Assembly: GCF_000418325.1 (NCBI RefSeq)
Contig: NC_021658.1
Coordinates: 4,168,001 to 4,232,000, forward strand
Source: Sorangium cellulosum So0157-2
Lineage (GTDB): Bacteria; Myxococcota_A; Polyangia; Polyangiales; Polyangiaceae
Reading direction: 5' to 3'
Length of the DNA: 64,000 bases
In this document: one piece after another, positions 1 to 8,470 of the stretch
Layout: the number at the start of each line of letters is the position of its first letter
Numbering within the stretch: the first letter of the stretch is position 1
Program-made: the position numbers and the translations under genes
Notes under the pieces: model-generated
Databases searched by the model: none
What the model saw: only the letters and a program-made list of their open reading frames with translations
What the model was told of the DNA's origin: nothing

Positions 1-510
1 TCCGCAGAGCAGGCCGAGGGAGCGGGGCGACGAGTCGGACATCGCCCTGCCCTCCGGCGCGTTGATGCGGGCCTTGCCGCAGAGCACGAGGCCGCCCCAG
101 TCGCCGGGGCTCCGCGGCGAGCGCGAGCTCGTGAGCACGATCGGCGCCTCGCGGGTGCCGTTCGCCACGATCCGCGCGCCGGGCTTGACGGCGAGGAGGC
201 TGCCCGCGTCGGCGACGACGGTCGTGCCCGGCTCGATGGTGAGGGTCGCGCCGGCCTCCACCACGACGGGCGCGCGCAGCCGGGGAGGACGGCTGGGCGT
301 CCAGGTGGTGTCCGACGCGATGGGGCCCTCGACCTCGAGCTCGCCCTGGCCGCCAGTGCCGCCGTCGCCGGTGCCGCCGTGGCCGCCGGTGCTCCCATCG
401 CTGGAGGGCCGAGGTTGTCCAGGCCGGATGCCGAAGACGACGTCGCACCCCGCAGCGCCGAGGAGGGCCGCGGCCATCGCGAGCACGCGCACCGGGCCGG
501 CAGGGCGCAT
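1..510 (-). CDS. Putative lipoprotein with beta-helix-like repeats (3' part outside window)
   Basis: The frame is open from ATG at 510 to the window edge, so this is only the N-terminal ~170 residues. The N-terminus is a lipoprotein signal (MRPAGPVRVLAMAAALLGAAGC) with Cys at the end of a short hydrophobic stretch. A Gly/Thr-rich linker follows (STGGHGGTGDGGTGG). After that come segments such as TLTIEPGTTVVADAGSLLAV and ARIVANGTREAPIVLTS, the style seen in secreted right-handed beta-helix proteins of myxobacteria and Bacteroidetes. The start overlaps the stop of the upstream gene by one base (TGATG), so it is probably translationally coupled to the kinase operon. Exact function is unknown. 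The lipoprotein call is fairly sure; the fold is inferred. Confidence 0.7.
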   Translation of the reverse strand, partial: MRPAGPVRVLAMAAALLGAAGCDVVFGIRPGQPRPSSDGSTGGHGGTGDGGTGGQGELEVEGPIASDTTWTPSRPPRLRAPVVVEAGATLTIEPGTTVVADAGSLLAVKPGARIVANGTREAPIVLTSSRSPRSPGDWGGLVLCGKARINAPEGRAMSDSSPRSLGLLCG

Positions 511-1543
511 CAGAACCGCCCTCCGAGCGAGAGGCCGGTCGGGCCCAGGCCGACGTGGACCGCCGGGCGCCCCGCGGCGCTCGCCGCCGGCGACGGGGTG
601 GTGAGCCAGAGGACCCCGCCCGCTGCCACCGCGGCCGCGCCCACGAGGAAGACGACGGTGCCGGCCCGGGCCAGATCGATGGCGTCGCCGCGGATCTCGA
701 CCCCTTCGTCGTCGCAGGTGTCGCCGTCGCAGTACGGCGCCGCCTCCTCGAAGCGCGCGCGTGCCGCGAACCCCAGGCCGACCGACGCCCCGATGCCGAC
801 CACGCCGGCGCCGGCCGCGATGACCGCGGCGAGCCGCTGCGCGGGCATGCCGGCCGCCTCGCGGGGCGCGGGGCGCGCGGGCGGCGCTGCTGGCTGCGCC
901 GCGGACGCGCCCGCAGGCGCGGCGGGCCGCGCGCCCGGCGGCGGCGGTGCGGCCGCGAGGGGCGGTACGGTGACGGTCGCGGTCCCGCCGGCCGGGTCGA
1001 CCGCCGCCGTGGTCGACCACGGGAGCCTGCCTGGCGCGCTCGCCTCGACCGTGTAGGCGCCCGGATCGACCGGCATCGCGGTCCCCCAGAGCACCGGGGC
1101 GAGCTCCTGGCCGTCGCGCCGCACGGACAGCCCCGGCGCGGCGCTGCCCGCGGGGACCTCGACGAGCAGCCGCGCGAGGCGCGCCTCGAGCGCCGCGGCG
1201 CCCTCGCGGGCCTGCTGCTCGCGATCGGCCTGACCCTGGCGGCGGGCCGCGTCGGCCGCCTCGCGGTAGGTGGCCCATGCGCTCGCGGTCTTGCCGAGCC
1301 GCTCGTAACAGGCGGCGAGGTACAGCAGCGTGCCCACGCCGGCGTCGAGCCGCTGGCTCTCGGCGAGCCGCGGGCACGCCTGCTCGTAATCGCCCTGCCT
1401 CATCAGCGCGATCGCCTGCTCGAAGAGGACCTCTGCCGCCGCCGCGTCGCCGCCCGCCTGCGCGCGCGACGGCCGGGGGGCGGCTGCGAGCGCGGCCGCG
1501 AGCGCGAGCGCGGCGGAGCCCCGCCTCGCCGCGCGGCGTCGGC

Positions 1544-1547
<4 letters not shown>
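510..1547 (-). CDS. TPR-containing secreted/membrane protein downstream of a Ser/Thr kinase
   Basis: A 345-aa protein. It has an Arg-rich N-terminus and signal peptide (MSRRRAARRGSAALALAAAL...SRAQ). A TPR-like helical region at about residues 33-110 includes AIALMRQGDYEQACPRLAES and LLYLAACYERLGKTASAWATY. A beta-rich PEGA-like stretch spans about 115-175, followed by a Pro/Ala linker. Two hydrophobic helices lie near the C-terminus (AAVIAAGAGVVGIGASVG; TVVFLVGAAAVAAGGVLWL). The ATG overlaps the kinase stop as ATGA, so expression is coupled. TPR/PEGA partners beside Hanks-type kinases are a recurring myxobacterial arrangement. It may act as an envelope scaffold for the kinase (inference). Confidence 0.85.
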
Positions 1548-3322
<1,775 letters not shown>

Positions 3323-3539
3323 GGCGCTGCCTTGGTCGGCGACGGGCTCGGCACGGCCAGGCTATCGGCGCGGCGGCGAGGGCGCAAGGCGCGCAGGGCG
3401 CGGGAGGCGTGCGAGACGTGCGAGGCGACGCGGAGGGACGCGGAGGGACGCGGAGCGATCTCGGCGCGCGCTGCCTCCCTCCCGGCTCCCTCAAAACGCT
3501 GGTGCCGGGCCGCATACCGCGGCATGCTCCTCGGTCGAC

Positions 3540-4658
3540 ATGATCTACCTCGTCGCCGCGACGCGCCCGAACTTCATGAAGCTCGCCCCCATCTGCCGCG
3601 CCCTCAAGGCGCGCGGCCTCCCGATGCGGCTGCTCCACACAGGCCAGCACTTCGACACGACGATGAGCGACGTGTTCTTCCGGGATCTCGGCCTGCCGAC
3701 GCCGGATCACACGCTCAAGGCGGGCGGCGGCTCGCACGCCCAGCAGACGGCCGCGGTCCTCGTCGGCGCCGAGGCCGACCTGATCGAGCACCGGCCCAAG
3801 GTGGTTGTCGTGGTCGGCGACGTCACGAGCACCCTCGCCGCCGCGCTCGCGGCGTCGAAGCTCGGCATCCCGGTCGTCCACGTGGAGTCCGGCCTCCGCT
3901 CGCGCGACTGGACCATGCCGGAGGAGATCAACCGAGTCCTCACCGATCAGCTCTCCGATCTCCTGCTCACGCCCTCTCACGACGCCCATCCCAACCTGCT
4001 CGCCGAGGGCATCGCCCCGGAGCGGATCCGGTTCGTCGGCAACGTGATGATCGACTCGGTCCACTACGCGCTGAAGCGGCAGACCGACGCGCTCTCGCGC
4101 TTCGGCCTCCAGCCGAAGAAGTACGCCATCGCGACGCTCCACCGCCCCGCCAACGTCGACAGCGCCGAGCGGCTGGCGGAGACGCTCGACGCGCTCACCG
4201 CGATCGCCGAGCGCCTGCCGACCGTGTTCCCCGTCCACCCGCGCACGGTCGCGCGCGCCGAGTCGTTCGGGCTGTCGTCGCGCCTCCGGGAGACGAAGGG
4301 GCTCCGGATCATGGAGCCGCTCGGGTACGATGATTTCGTGACCGTGATGGGCAATGCGCTGCTCGTCGCCACCGACTCCGGCGGCATCCAGGAGGAGACG
4401 ACCGCGCTCGGCATCCCGTGCCTCACGATGCGCCAGGGCACCGAGCGGCCGATCACCGTGACGCAGGGCACCAACACGGTCGTCGGGCTCGACGCCGCGC
4501 TCATCGCGCGCGAGGTCGACGCCATCCTCGACGGCCGCGGCAAGCGAGGCACGGTGCCCGAGGGGTGGGACGGCAAGACGGGCGAGCGCATCGCCGACGC
4601 GCTCGAGGCCTTCCTCGCAGGCGACCCGCCGCCGAAGACCGCCGGCCCGCGCGCCTGA
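3540..4658 (+). CDS. wecB: UDP-N-acetylglucosamine 2-epimerase (non-hydrolysing)
   Basis: A 372-aa protein of normal family length, starting with MIYLVAATRPNFMKLAPI. The non-hydrolysing epimerase signature residues are visible: GDVTST near the UDP site, HVESGLRS, the PEE of MPEEINR, the catalytic-type His in ATLHRPANVD, and the nucleotide-binding block DSGGIQEE...PCLTMRQGTERP. It interconverts UDP-GlcNAc and UDP-ManNAc for surface polysaccharide synthesis. It stands alone, divergent from the kinase gene with a 217-bp gap, and has no glycosyltransferase neighbours in the window. Family assignment is secure; which polysaccharide it serves cannot be told. Confidence 0.95.
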   Translation: MIYLVAATRPNFMKLAPICRALKARGLPMRLLHTGQHFDTTMSDVFFRDLGLPTPDHTLKAGGGSHAQQTAAVLVGAEADLIEHRPKVVVVVGDVTSTLAAALAASKLGIPVVHVESGLRSRDWTMPEEINRVLTDQLSDLLLTPSHDAHPNLLAEGIAPERIRFVGNVMIDSVHYALKRQTDALSRFGLQPKKYAIATLHRPANVDSAERLAETLDALTAIAERLPTVFPVHPRTVARAESFGLSSRLRETKGLRIMEPLGYDDFVTVMGNALLVATDSGGIQEETTALGIPCLTMRQGTERPITVTQGTNTVVGLDAALIAREVDAILDGRGKRGTVPEGWDGKTGERIADALEAFLAGDPPPKTAGPRA

Positions 4659-4747
4659 GCCGACGCCCCGTCCGCAGCGCTCGCGGCCGTTCCGAGCGGC
4701 CCGCCGCGCCCCCCGGCCGCGCCTCTCCACTCCACACATAGGCCCCC

Positions 4748-4880
4748 TGGGAGCGCGCCGCTGGAACTGCCGCGCTCGCCACACCCGACCCAACGTCGTT
4801 TGCTGTGGCTGACGTGGGAGGCGCGCCGCCTCAACGGCCGCGCTCCCCACAACACCCGACCAAACGGCGTTTGCTGTGGC
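4748..4880. repeat. Two-copy imperfect direct repeat (~63-66 bp, period ~68-70)
   Basis: Copy A (about 4748-4809) and copy B (about 4815-4880) both run from TGGGAG..CGCGCCGC through CACCCGACC to GTTTGCTGTGGC, with a handful of mismatches and small indels. The pair fills the gap between wecB and the pilin-like gene. On the minus strand both copies encode the phrase HSKRR.VGC, but no ORF of sensible length uses it. Confidence 0.8.
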
Positions 4881-4935
4881 CCATCTCCCAGGGATCTGCC
4901 TGTTCAGCGAGCAAGGCTCCGGTTATAGGTGTATC

Positions 4936-5556
4936 GTGGTAAGGAATTTCCGAGCTGGGGTCGATAGGGCATCTCGGGGGCGGGGACGACGGGGGTTCAC
5001 CCTCGTCGAAGTGATGCTCGTGGGCGGGCTCGTGGCGCTCCTGGCCGCGCTCGCCACCCAGGGGGTGTCGAAATATCTGGTGCTCGCCACGTCGGCCGAG
5101 GCCAAGCAGACGATCGGCGGCATCGCCAGGGCGGTCGTCGCGTCGGCCGACCGCCTCCAGGCGAGGTCGGACGGCGCCGCGGCCCAGCCGCTGTGCCGCG
5201 ATGCGGTCACGGTGCCCAACGCGTTTTATCGCGTGCAGGGCGTCAAATACCAGCCCGACCCCCGCCCGGGCGTGGACTACAACACCGGGAGCCCGACGGC
5301 GGGCTGGCTGTGCCTCGGATTCGAGGTCAGCCACCCTCAGTCGTACCAGTATCGATATCGACTCGGCGGCTCTCCCATGCCCGTGTCGGTCAATCACTTT
5401 CCGGAGGACGTGCCGCTGGACAGGCGGTGGGCCGCTTACGCGCGAGGCGATCTCGACGCGGACGGCACACACGCGTGGTTCGCGCTGGACGGCTACATGA
5501 AGGACGGGCAGGTGGTGTTCGCGAGCGCGGTCGGCTCCATCGACCCGGACGAGTAG
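4936..5556 (+). CDS. Type IV pilin-like protein (prepilin leader)
   Basis: A 206-aa protein from GTG at 4936, chosen because AGGT sits 6 nt upstream and because the earlier in-frame GTG at 4876 lies inside a direct repeat. The leader is basic and ends RGRGRRG, followed by FTLVEVMLVGGLVALLAALA: a class III prepilin site with Phe+1 and the conserved Glu+5. The mature part keeps the N-terminal hydrophobic helix, then a globular domain with two Cys (PLCRDAV, GWLCLGF) that could form a disulfide, and an acidic DLDADGTHAWFALDG segment. This could be a minor pilin or a pseudopilin. No pilus assembly genes are nearby. Confidence 0.85.
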   Translation: MVRNFRAGVDRASRGRGRRGFTLVEVMLVGGLVALLAALATQGVSKYLVLATSAEAKQTIGGIARAVVASADRLQARSDGAAAQPLCRDAVTVPNAFYRVQGVKYQPDPRPGVDYNTGSPTAGWLCLGFEVSHPQSYQYRYRLGGSPMPVSVNHFPEDVPLDRRWAAYARGDLDADGTHAWFALDGYMKDGQVVFASAVGSIDPDE

Positions 5557-5567
5557 GCGGCGCGCCC

Positions 5568-6377
5568 GTGGATACCTCAGCGTTGCACAGGCTGTTCGGC
5601 GCCCTCTCGGCGCGCCGCGGCGGTGAGAGCACCGCGATCGAGCTCCCCGGCGCGGATCTCGCGGCCGCGCACCTGCCCTGCGCCGATCTCCAGGGCGCGA
5701 ACCTCGCCGGCTCGCGCCTCGACGGGGCCAAGCTCCCCGGCGCGAACCTCGCGGGGGCGCGGCTGGACACGGCGTCGCTCGTGAACGCCGATCTCACCGG
5801 CGCCGACCTGCGCTGGGCCGATCTCTCGGGGGCGCTGCTCGGCGGGGCGCTGCTCACGGCCGCGGATCTGCGCGGGGCCAAGCTCCCGCGCTCGTTCTCG
5901 TCGGCGAGCTCGCTCGCGGGCGCGCGCGTCGATTCGGCGGCGTGCGCGCGCTCCGGCCTCGACGAGGAGGCCATCCTGGCGCTCGCGAGCGCGGGCGCGT
6001 CGTTCGACGACGTCGCCTCGTTCGCGTCGCCGCTGCGCGAGGCGCTCGTGAGCGCGGACGCGGCCCCGGCGAGCGTCGAGCGGAGCCGCCGCACCGCGCC
6101 GCCGGACTCGCGGCGGCTGGGGGCGGCGCCGGACTCGCAGCGGCTGGGGGCGGCGCCGTCGTCGCAACGGATGTCGGCGGCGCCCGAATCGCAGCGGTTG
6201 GGGACGACGCCGGACTCGCAGCGGCTGGCCGCGGCACCGTCCTCGCAACGGATGTCGGCGGCGCCCGAATCGCAGCGGCTGACCGGTTCGCCGGACGCGC
6301 GCCGGCCCGGCGCGGCCGCCGGGGCCCGCCGAGCGCGTCGAGGTAGGCGACCACGCGCCGCGCCTGCTCGAAGGTGA
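5568..6377 (+). CDS. Pentapeptide-repeat protein with 9-aa repeat tail
   Basis: A 269-aa ORF from GTG 5568, 11 bp after the pilin-like gene. Residues ~25-120 are pentapeptide repeats of the A(D/N)LxG type (ADLQGANLAGSRLDGAKLPG, ADLTGADLRWADLSGA), expected to fold as a right-handed quadrilateral helix. Residues ~177-248 are eight 9-residue repeats of the form APxSQRLxA. The last ~20 residues (from about AAGARRARRGRR) are read across the antisense treY fragment, so the true C-terminus may have been lost. Function unknown. The N-terminal half looks like a genuine gene; the tail may be a fusion by rearrangement. Confidence 0.7.
   Translation: MDTSALHRLFGALSARRGGESTAIELPGADLAAAHLPCADLQGANLAGSRLDGAKLPGANLAGARLDTASLVNADLTGADLRWADLSGALLGGALLTAADLRGAKLPRSFSSASSLAGARVDSAACARSGLDEEAILALASAGASFDDVASFASPLREALVSADAAPASVERSRRTAPPDSRRLGAAPDSQRLGAAPSSQRMSAAPESQRLGTTPDSQRLAAAPSSQRMSAAPESQRLTGSPDARRPGAAAGARRARRGRRPRAAPARR
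6096..6312 (+). repeat. 27-bp coding tandem repeat, ~8 copies
   Basis: Eight in-frame 27-bp units encode APDSQRLGA, APSSQRMSA, APESQRLGT and similar 9-mers. The variants alternate (DSQRL / SSQRM / ESQRL), which suggests duplication of a 54-81 bp block. Confidence 0.85.
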
Positions 6378-6429
6378 AGTCCTTGTTGAGCTGCACGCGG
6401 TACGTGGCGCGCGGCAGCCGCGGCGCCAC
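6328..6429 (-). pseudogene. treY: 5' fragment of treY (maltooligosyltrehalose synthase), 34 codons
   Basis: The minus strand from GTG 6429 reads MAPRLPRATYRVQLNKDF then TFEQARRVVAYLDALG. This matches the conserved N-terminus of TreY enzymes (PRATYRLQL...FTF..A....PYL..LG). After LDALG the homology stops abruptly, where TreY should continue with VSHVYASP-like sequence. What follows is Arg/Pro-rich low-complexity sequence on the reverse side of the pentapeptide ORF's tail. The rest of the ~900-aa enzyme is absent from the window, so this is a relic joined by rearrangement. Confidence 0.7.
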
Positions 6430-6516
6430 GCCGTCGCACGCCGCCTCGACGAGCCGGCCGGGGCCTCGCGCCGCGCCGTCGAGCCGGCCGAGCCGCCGCC
6501 GGCCCGGCGCGCCGCC

Positions 6517-7257
6517 GTGGCCGCCGGCTCACGCCCGGCGCTGGATGGGCGCCTGCTCGCGCGGTCGCACGAGCTCCGCCTCGCGCTCGCCGGCGGCGCG
6601 CTGCTCCTCGCCCTGGCGGCCGCGGTCGCGCTGGCGAAGGTCCCGCCGCCCGGGCTCCTGTGGGCGGCGCACGCCGGCGGCGCGCTGGGCGCGGCGCTGC
6701 TGACCTTCGCGCTGCCACCCTTCGGCGCCGAGCGCGGCGCCGCGCGCGCCCTCGGCGCCCGCCTCGTGCTGGCCGCGCTCGCCGCGACGCTCGTCCACGG
6801 CCTGGATCCGTCGCGCCTCGCCGTGTTCCGGCTGCGCGCCACGCTCTCCTCGGGCGACGCCGCGCACCGGGCCGCGGCCGTGCGCCTGCTCGCGCGGAGC
6901 GGCCACCGCAGCTTCGACGGGCTGGATCTGTCAGGGCTCGATCTCTCCCGCGCGGATCTCACGCAGGCGAGCTTCCGGAATGCGCGCCTCGCGGGGGCGG
7001 ACCTCTCGGGCGCCGCCCTGATCGAGTCGACCTTCGAGGGCGCCGATCTGAGCGCCGCGAACCTCCGGGGCGCCGACCTCTCCGGGACGGACGCCGAGCA
7101 GGCGCGCGGGTGGGAGCTCGCCGAGTGCGATCCGGGGACGGAGCTGCCCGGCGAGGGCACGTGCCTGCTCGGCCACCCCGTCCGCGGGCCGCAGCCGGCC
7201 GAGGACGCCACCGCGCGCTCCGCGCACGAGGACGCGCGGCCGGCAGGGGCGCTGTAG
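6517..7257 (+). CDS. Membrane-anchored pentapeptide-repeat protein
   Basis: A 246-aa ORF from GTG 6517. Three hydrophobic segments lie in the N-terminal half (about 22-42, 47-66 and 77-95: LRLALAGGALLLALAAAVAL, LLWAAHAGGALGAALLTF, LVLAALAATLV). Pentapeptide repeats follow at ~133-195 (GLDLSGLDLSRADLTQASF, ADLSAANLRGADLSG), then a tail with two Cys residues. It lies downstream of the other pentapeptide ORF, so the two may derive from one locus disrupted by the treY fragment between them. Role unknown; pentapeptide proteins act in processes from topoisomerase protection to membrane organisation. Confidence 0.75.
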   Translation: MAAGSRPALDGRLLARSHELRLALAGGALLLALAAAVALAKVPPPGLLWAAHAGGALGAALLTFALPPFGAERGAARALGARLVLAALAATLVHGLDPSRLAVFRLRATLSSGDAAHRAAAVRLLARSGHRSFDGLDLSGLDLSRADLTQASFRNARLAGADLSGAALIESTFEGADLSAANLRGADLSGTDAEQARGWELAECDPGTELPGEGTCLLGHPVRGPQPAEDATARSAHEDARPAGAL

Positions 7258-7330
7258 CGAAGGGCTGGGGGGTCGCGGTGCGGAGTGGCCGGCGCGCCCG
7301 TGGCGTTGCGCCGCGCGGCGGTGCCGGACG

Positions 7331-7561
7331 CCTGGCCAGGTACCCGGCGATGCTTGGTCAGGTACCCGGCGATGCCTGGCCAGGTGCCCGGCGATGCCTG
7401 GCCAGGTACCGGGCGATGCCTGGCCAGGTACCGGGCGATGCCTGGCCAGGTACCGGGCGATGCCTGGCCAGGTACCGGGCGATGCCTGGCCAGGTACCGG
7501 GCGATGCCTGGCCAGGTACCGGGCGATGCCTGGCCAGGTACCTGGCGATGCCTGGCCAGGT
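7331..7561. repeat. 22-bp iteron-like tandem array, 10 full copies plus a partial
   Basis: The unit begins CCTGGCCAGG (a perfect 10-bp palindrome), continues TACC[G/C]GGC and ends GATG. Ten copies run head-to-tail from 7331 to 7550, plus 11 bp of an eleventh. Copies 4-9 are identical; the first three and the last carry point changes. Because 22 is not divisible by 3, every frame stays open on both strands, producing spurious repetitive ORFs. With 7258-7330 and 7562-7684, which hold no convincing gene, it fills the ~490-bp gap after the pentapeptide gene. Confidence 0.95.
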
Positions 7562-7684
7562 GGGTATGAGCGGAGCCCTGATGACGTTTCGGACCGGCGA
7601 CCGCGGTGACACTTCCTTGAGCTACTAGCCATGTGAGTTCCGACCGCCAGAAATCCGTCCAGGGATCCGGAGGGAGATTTTAAC

Positions 7685-7747
7685 GCAAAGGCGCAAAGGC
7701 GCAAAGACGCAAAAAGGATTTGTAGTTTTGCGCCTTTGCGCCTTTGC
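7685..7747. repeat. Perfect 21-bp inverted repeat with 21-nt loop (GCAAAGGC type)
   Basis: The left arm 7685-7705 is built of 8-nt steps GCAAAGGC. The right arm 7727-7747 is its exact reverse complement. The loop is AT-richer and also contains GACGCAAAAAG. It is too long and too regular for an ordinary terminator and resembles the REP-like phased repeats of large soil-bacterial genomes. Confidence 0.9.
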
Positions 7748-7947
7748 ATTTGTTTCTCTATCGCTCGCGCGGCAGATCCCTGGCGGGAGTTCTGATCCGC
7801 GGTGCTAGTAGCGGGATCGGCGATCTGTACTGGTATAAAGGAGGTAGGCCCACGTGGGCATGTTCTTATCAGTGTTCAAATGGATATAACTGTACTATCA
7901 TCAATCCGATCGGAACCTGGCTCTGTCGATGCTCGTTCGAGAAATAG
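7744..7947 (+). CDS. Possible small Cys-rich peptide (67 aa), uncertain
   Basis: Open from TTG 7744, whose first codons lie inside the right arm of the inverted repeat. The C-terminal 30 residues contain five Cys (WACSYQCSNGYNC and TWLCRCSFEK) with aromatic and Gly residues, giving the pattern C-x3-C-x5-C-x11-C-x-C. The region is clearly less GC-rich than its surroundings. No good start lies close to the Cys-rich part: a near-perfect AAAGGAGGT at about 7839 precedes only an 11-codon out-of-frame ORF. It may be a 5'-truncated relic or a secreted peptide. It ends 12 bp before the next ORF. Confidence 0.3.
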   Translation: MHLFLYRSRGRSLAGVLIRGASSGIGDLYWYKGGRPTWACSYQCSNGYNCTIINPIGTWLCRCSFEK

Positions 7948-7958
7948 GGGACGGACGA

Positions 7959-8309
7959 ATGACGCGTGAACGGCAAGTGGCGCAGGCGCTCTCCGAGGGG
8001 CTTAACTGCCTCCATGCGATCGTGGAATCGCTCGATGTCGGCGCACCGTCGTCCGAGCTCCCGAGGGACGAGTGGTCAGGGGCTCTGCGCGCGATGGGAG
8101 ATGCCTTCGATGCGATCCGGTCAAGAGAGGTAACGACGACGCTGATCGTGCAGCAGGCCGACTGTGACCTCGTCCGTGGGTTGGGCGCCTTGGTGCAGGC
8201 GTGGACGACCGCGCGCCAGCCGCCCCAGGAGCTGCGGGCGATGGCCGAGTCTATTGTGATGATCTTCGATCGTCGCCGCGCCGAAGCTGCACCTGATACG
8301 CAGGGATAG
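7959..8309 (+). CDS. Hypothetical protein, 116 aa, helical
   Basis: ATG 7959 follows GGGGACGG. The protein begins MTRERQVAQALSEGLNCLHA and looks entirely alpha-helical (VTTTLIVQQADCDLVRGLGALVQAW; LRAMAESIVMIFDRRR). There is no signal peptide or TM segment, and I do not recognise a family. It follows the small Cys-rich ORF by 11 bp and converges on dhaM. Base composition is milder than the chromosomal average, so recent acquisition is possible. Confidence 0.6.
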   Translation: MTRERQVAQALSEGLNCLHAIVESLDVGAPSSELPRDEWSGALRAMGDAFDAIRSREVTTTLIVQQADCDLVRGLGALVQAWTTARQPPQELRAMAESIVMIFDRRRAEAAPDTQG

Positions 8310-8470
8310 CGGGCGGCTGCCAATATTGGAATAGATCTCGGGGCAGACTCCGGCGCGGAGCAGAAGCAGAAGCGGCTCGCGACCTCCGGCTGTGTCGGCG
8401 CGGCGTCGCTGTCGCCGAGCGCGATCCCTGCCGGCGCGCTGCGCGCTGGACCTCTCCGCGCCGCCGGCCG

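Noticed and set aside
7331..7561. CRISPR-like array
   Set aside because: Units are contiguous with no spacers and no cas genes are present.
7285..7628. Several repetitive ORFs on both strands across the 22-bp array (AMPGQVPGDAWPGTGRCLARYR type)
   Set aside because: They exist only because a 22-bp repeat has no stop in any frame; no start or ribosome-binding site, and the peptides are identical in different frames.
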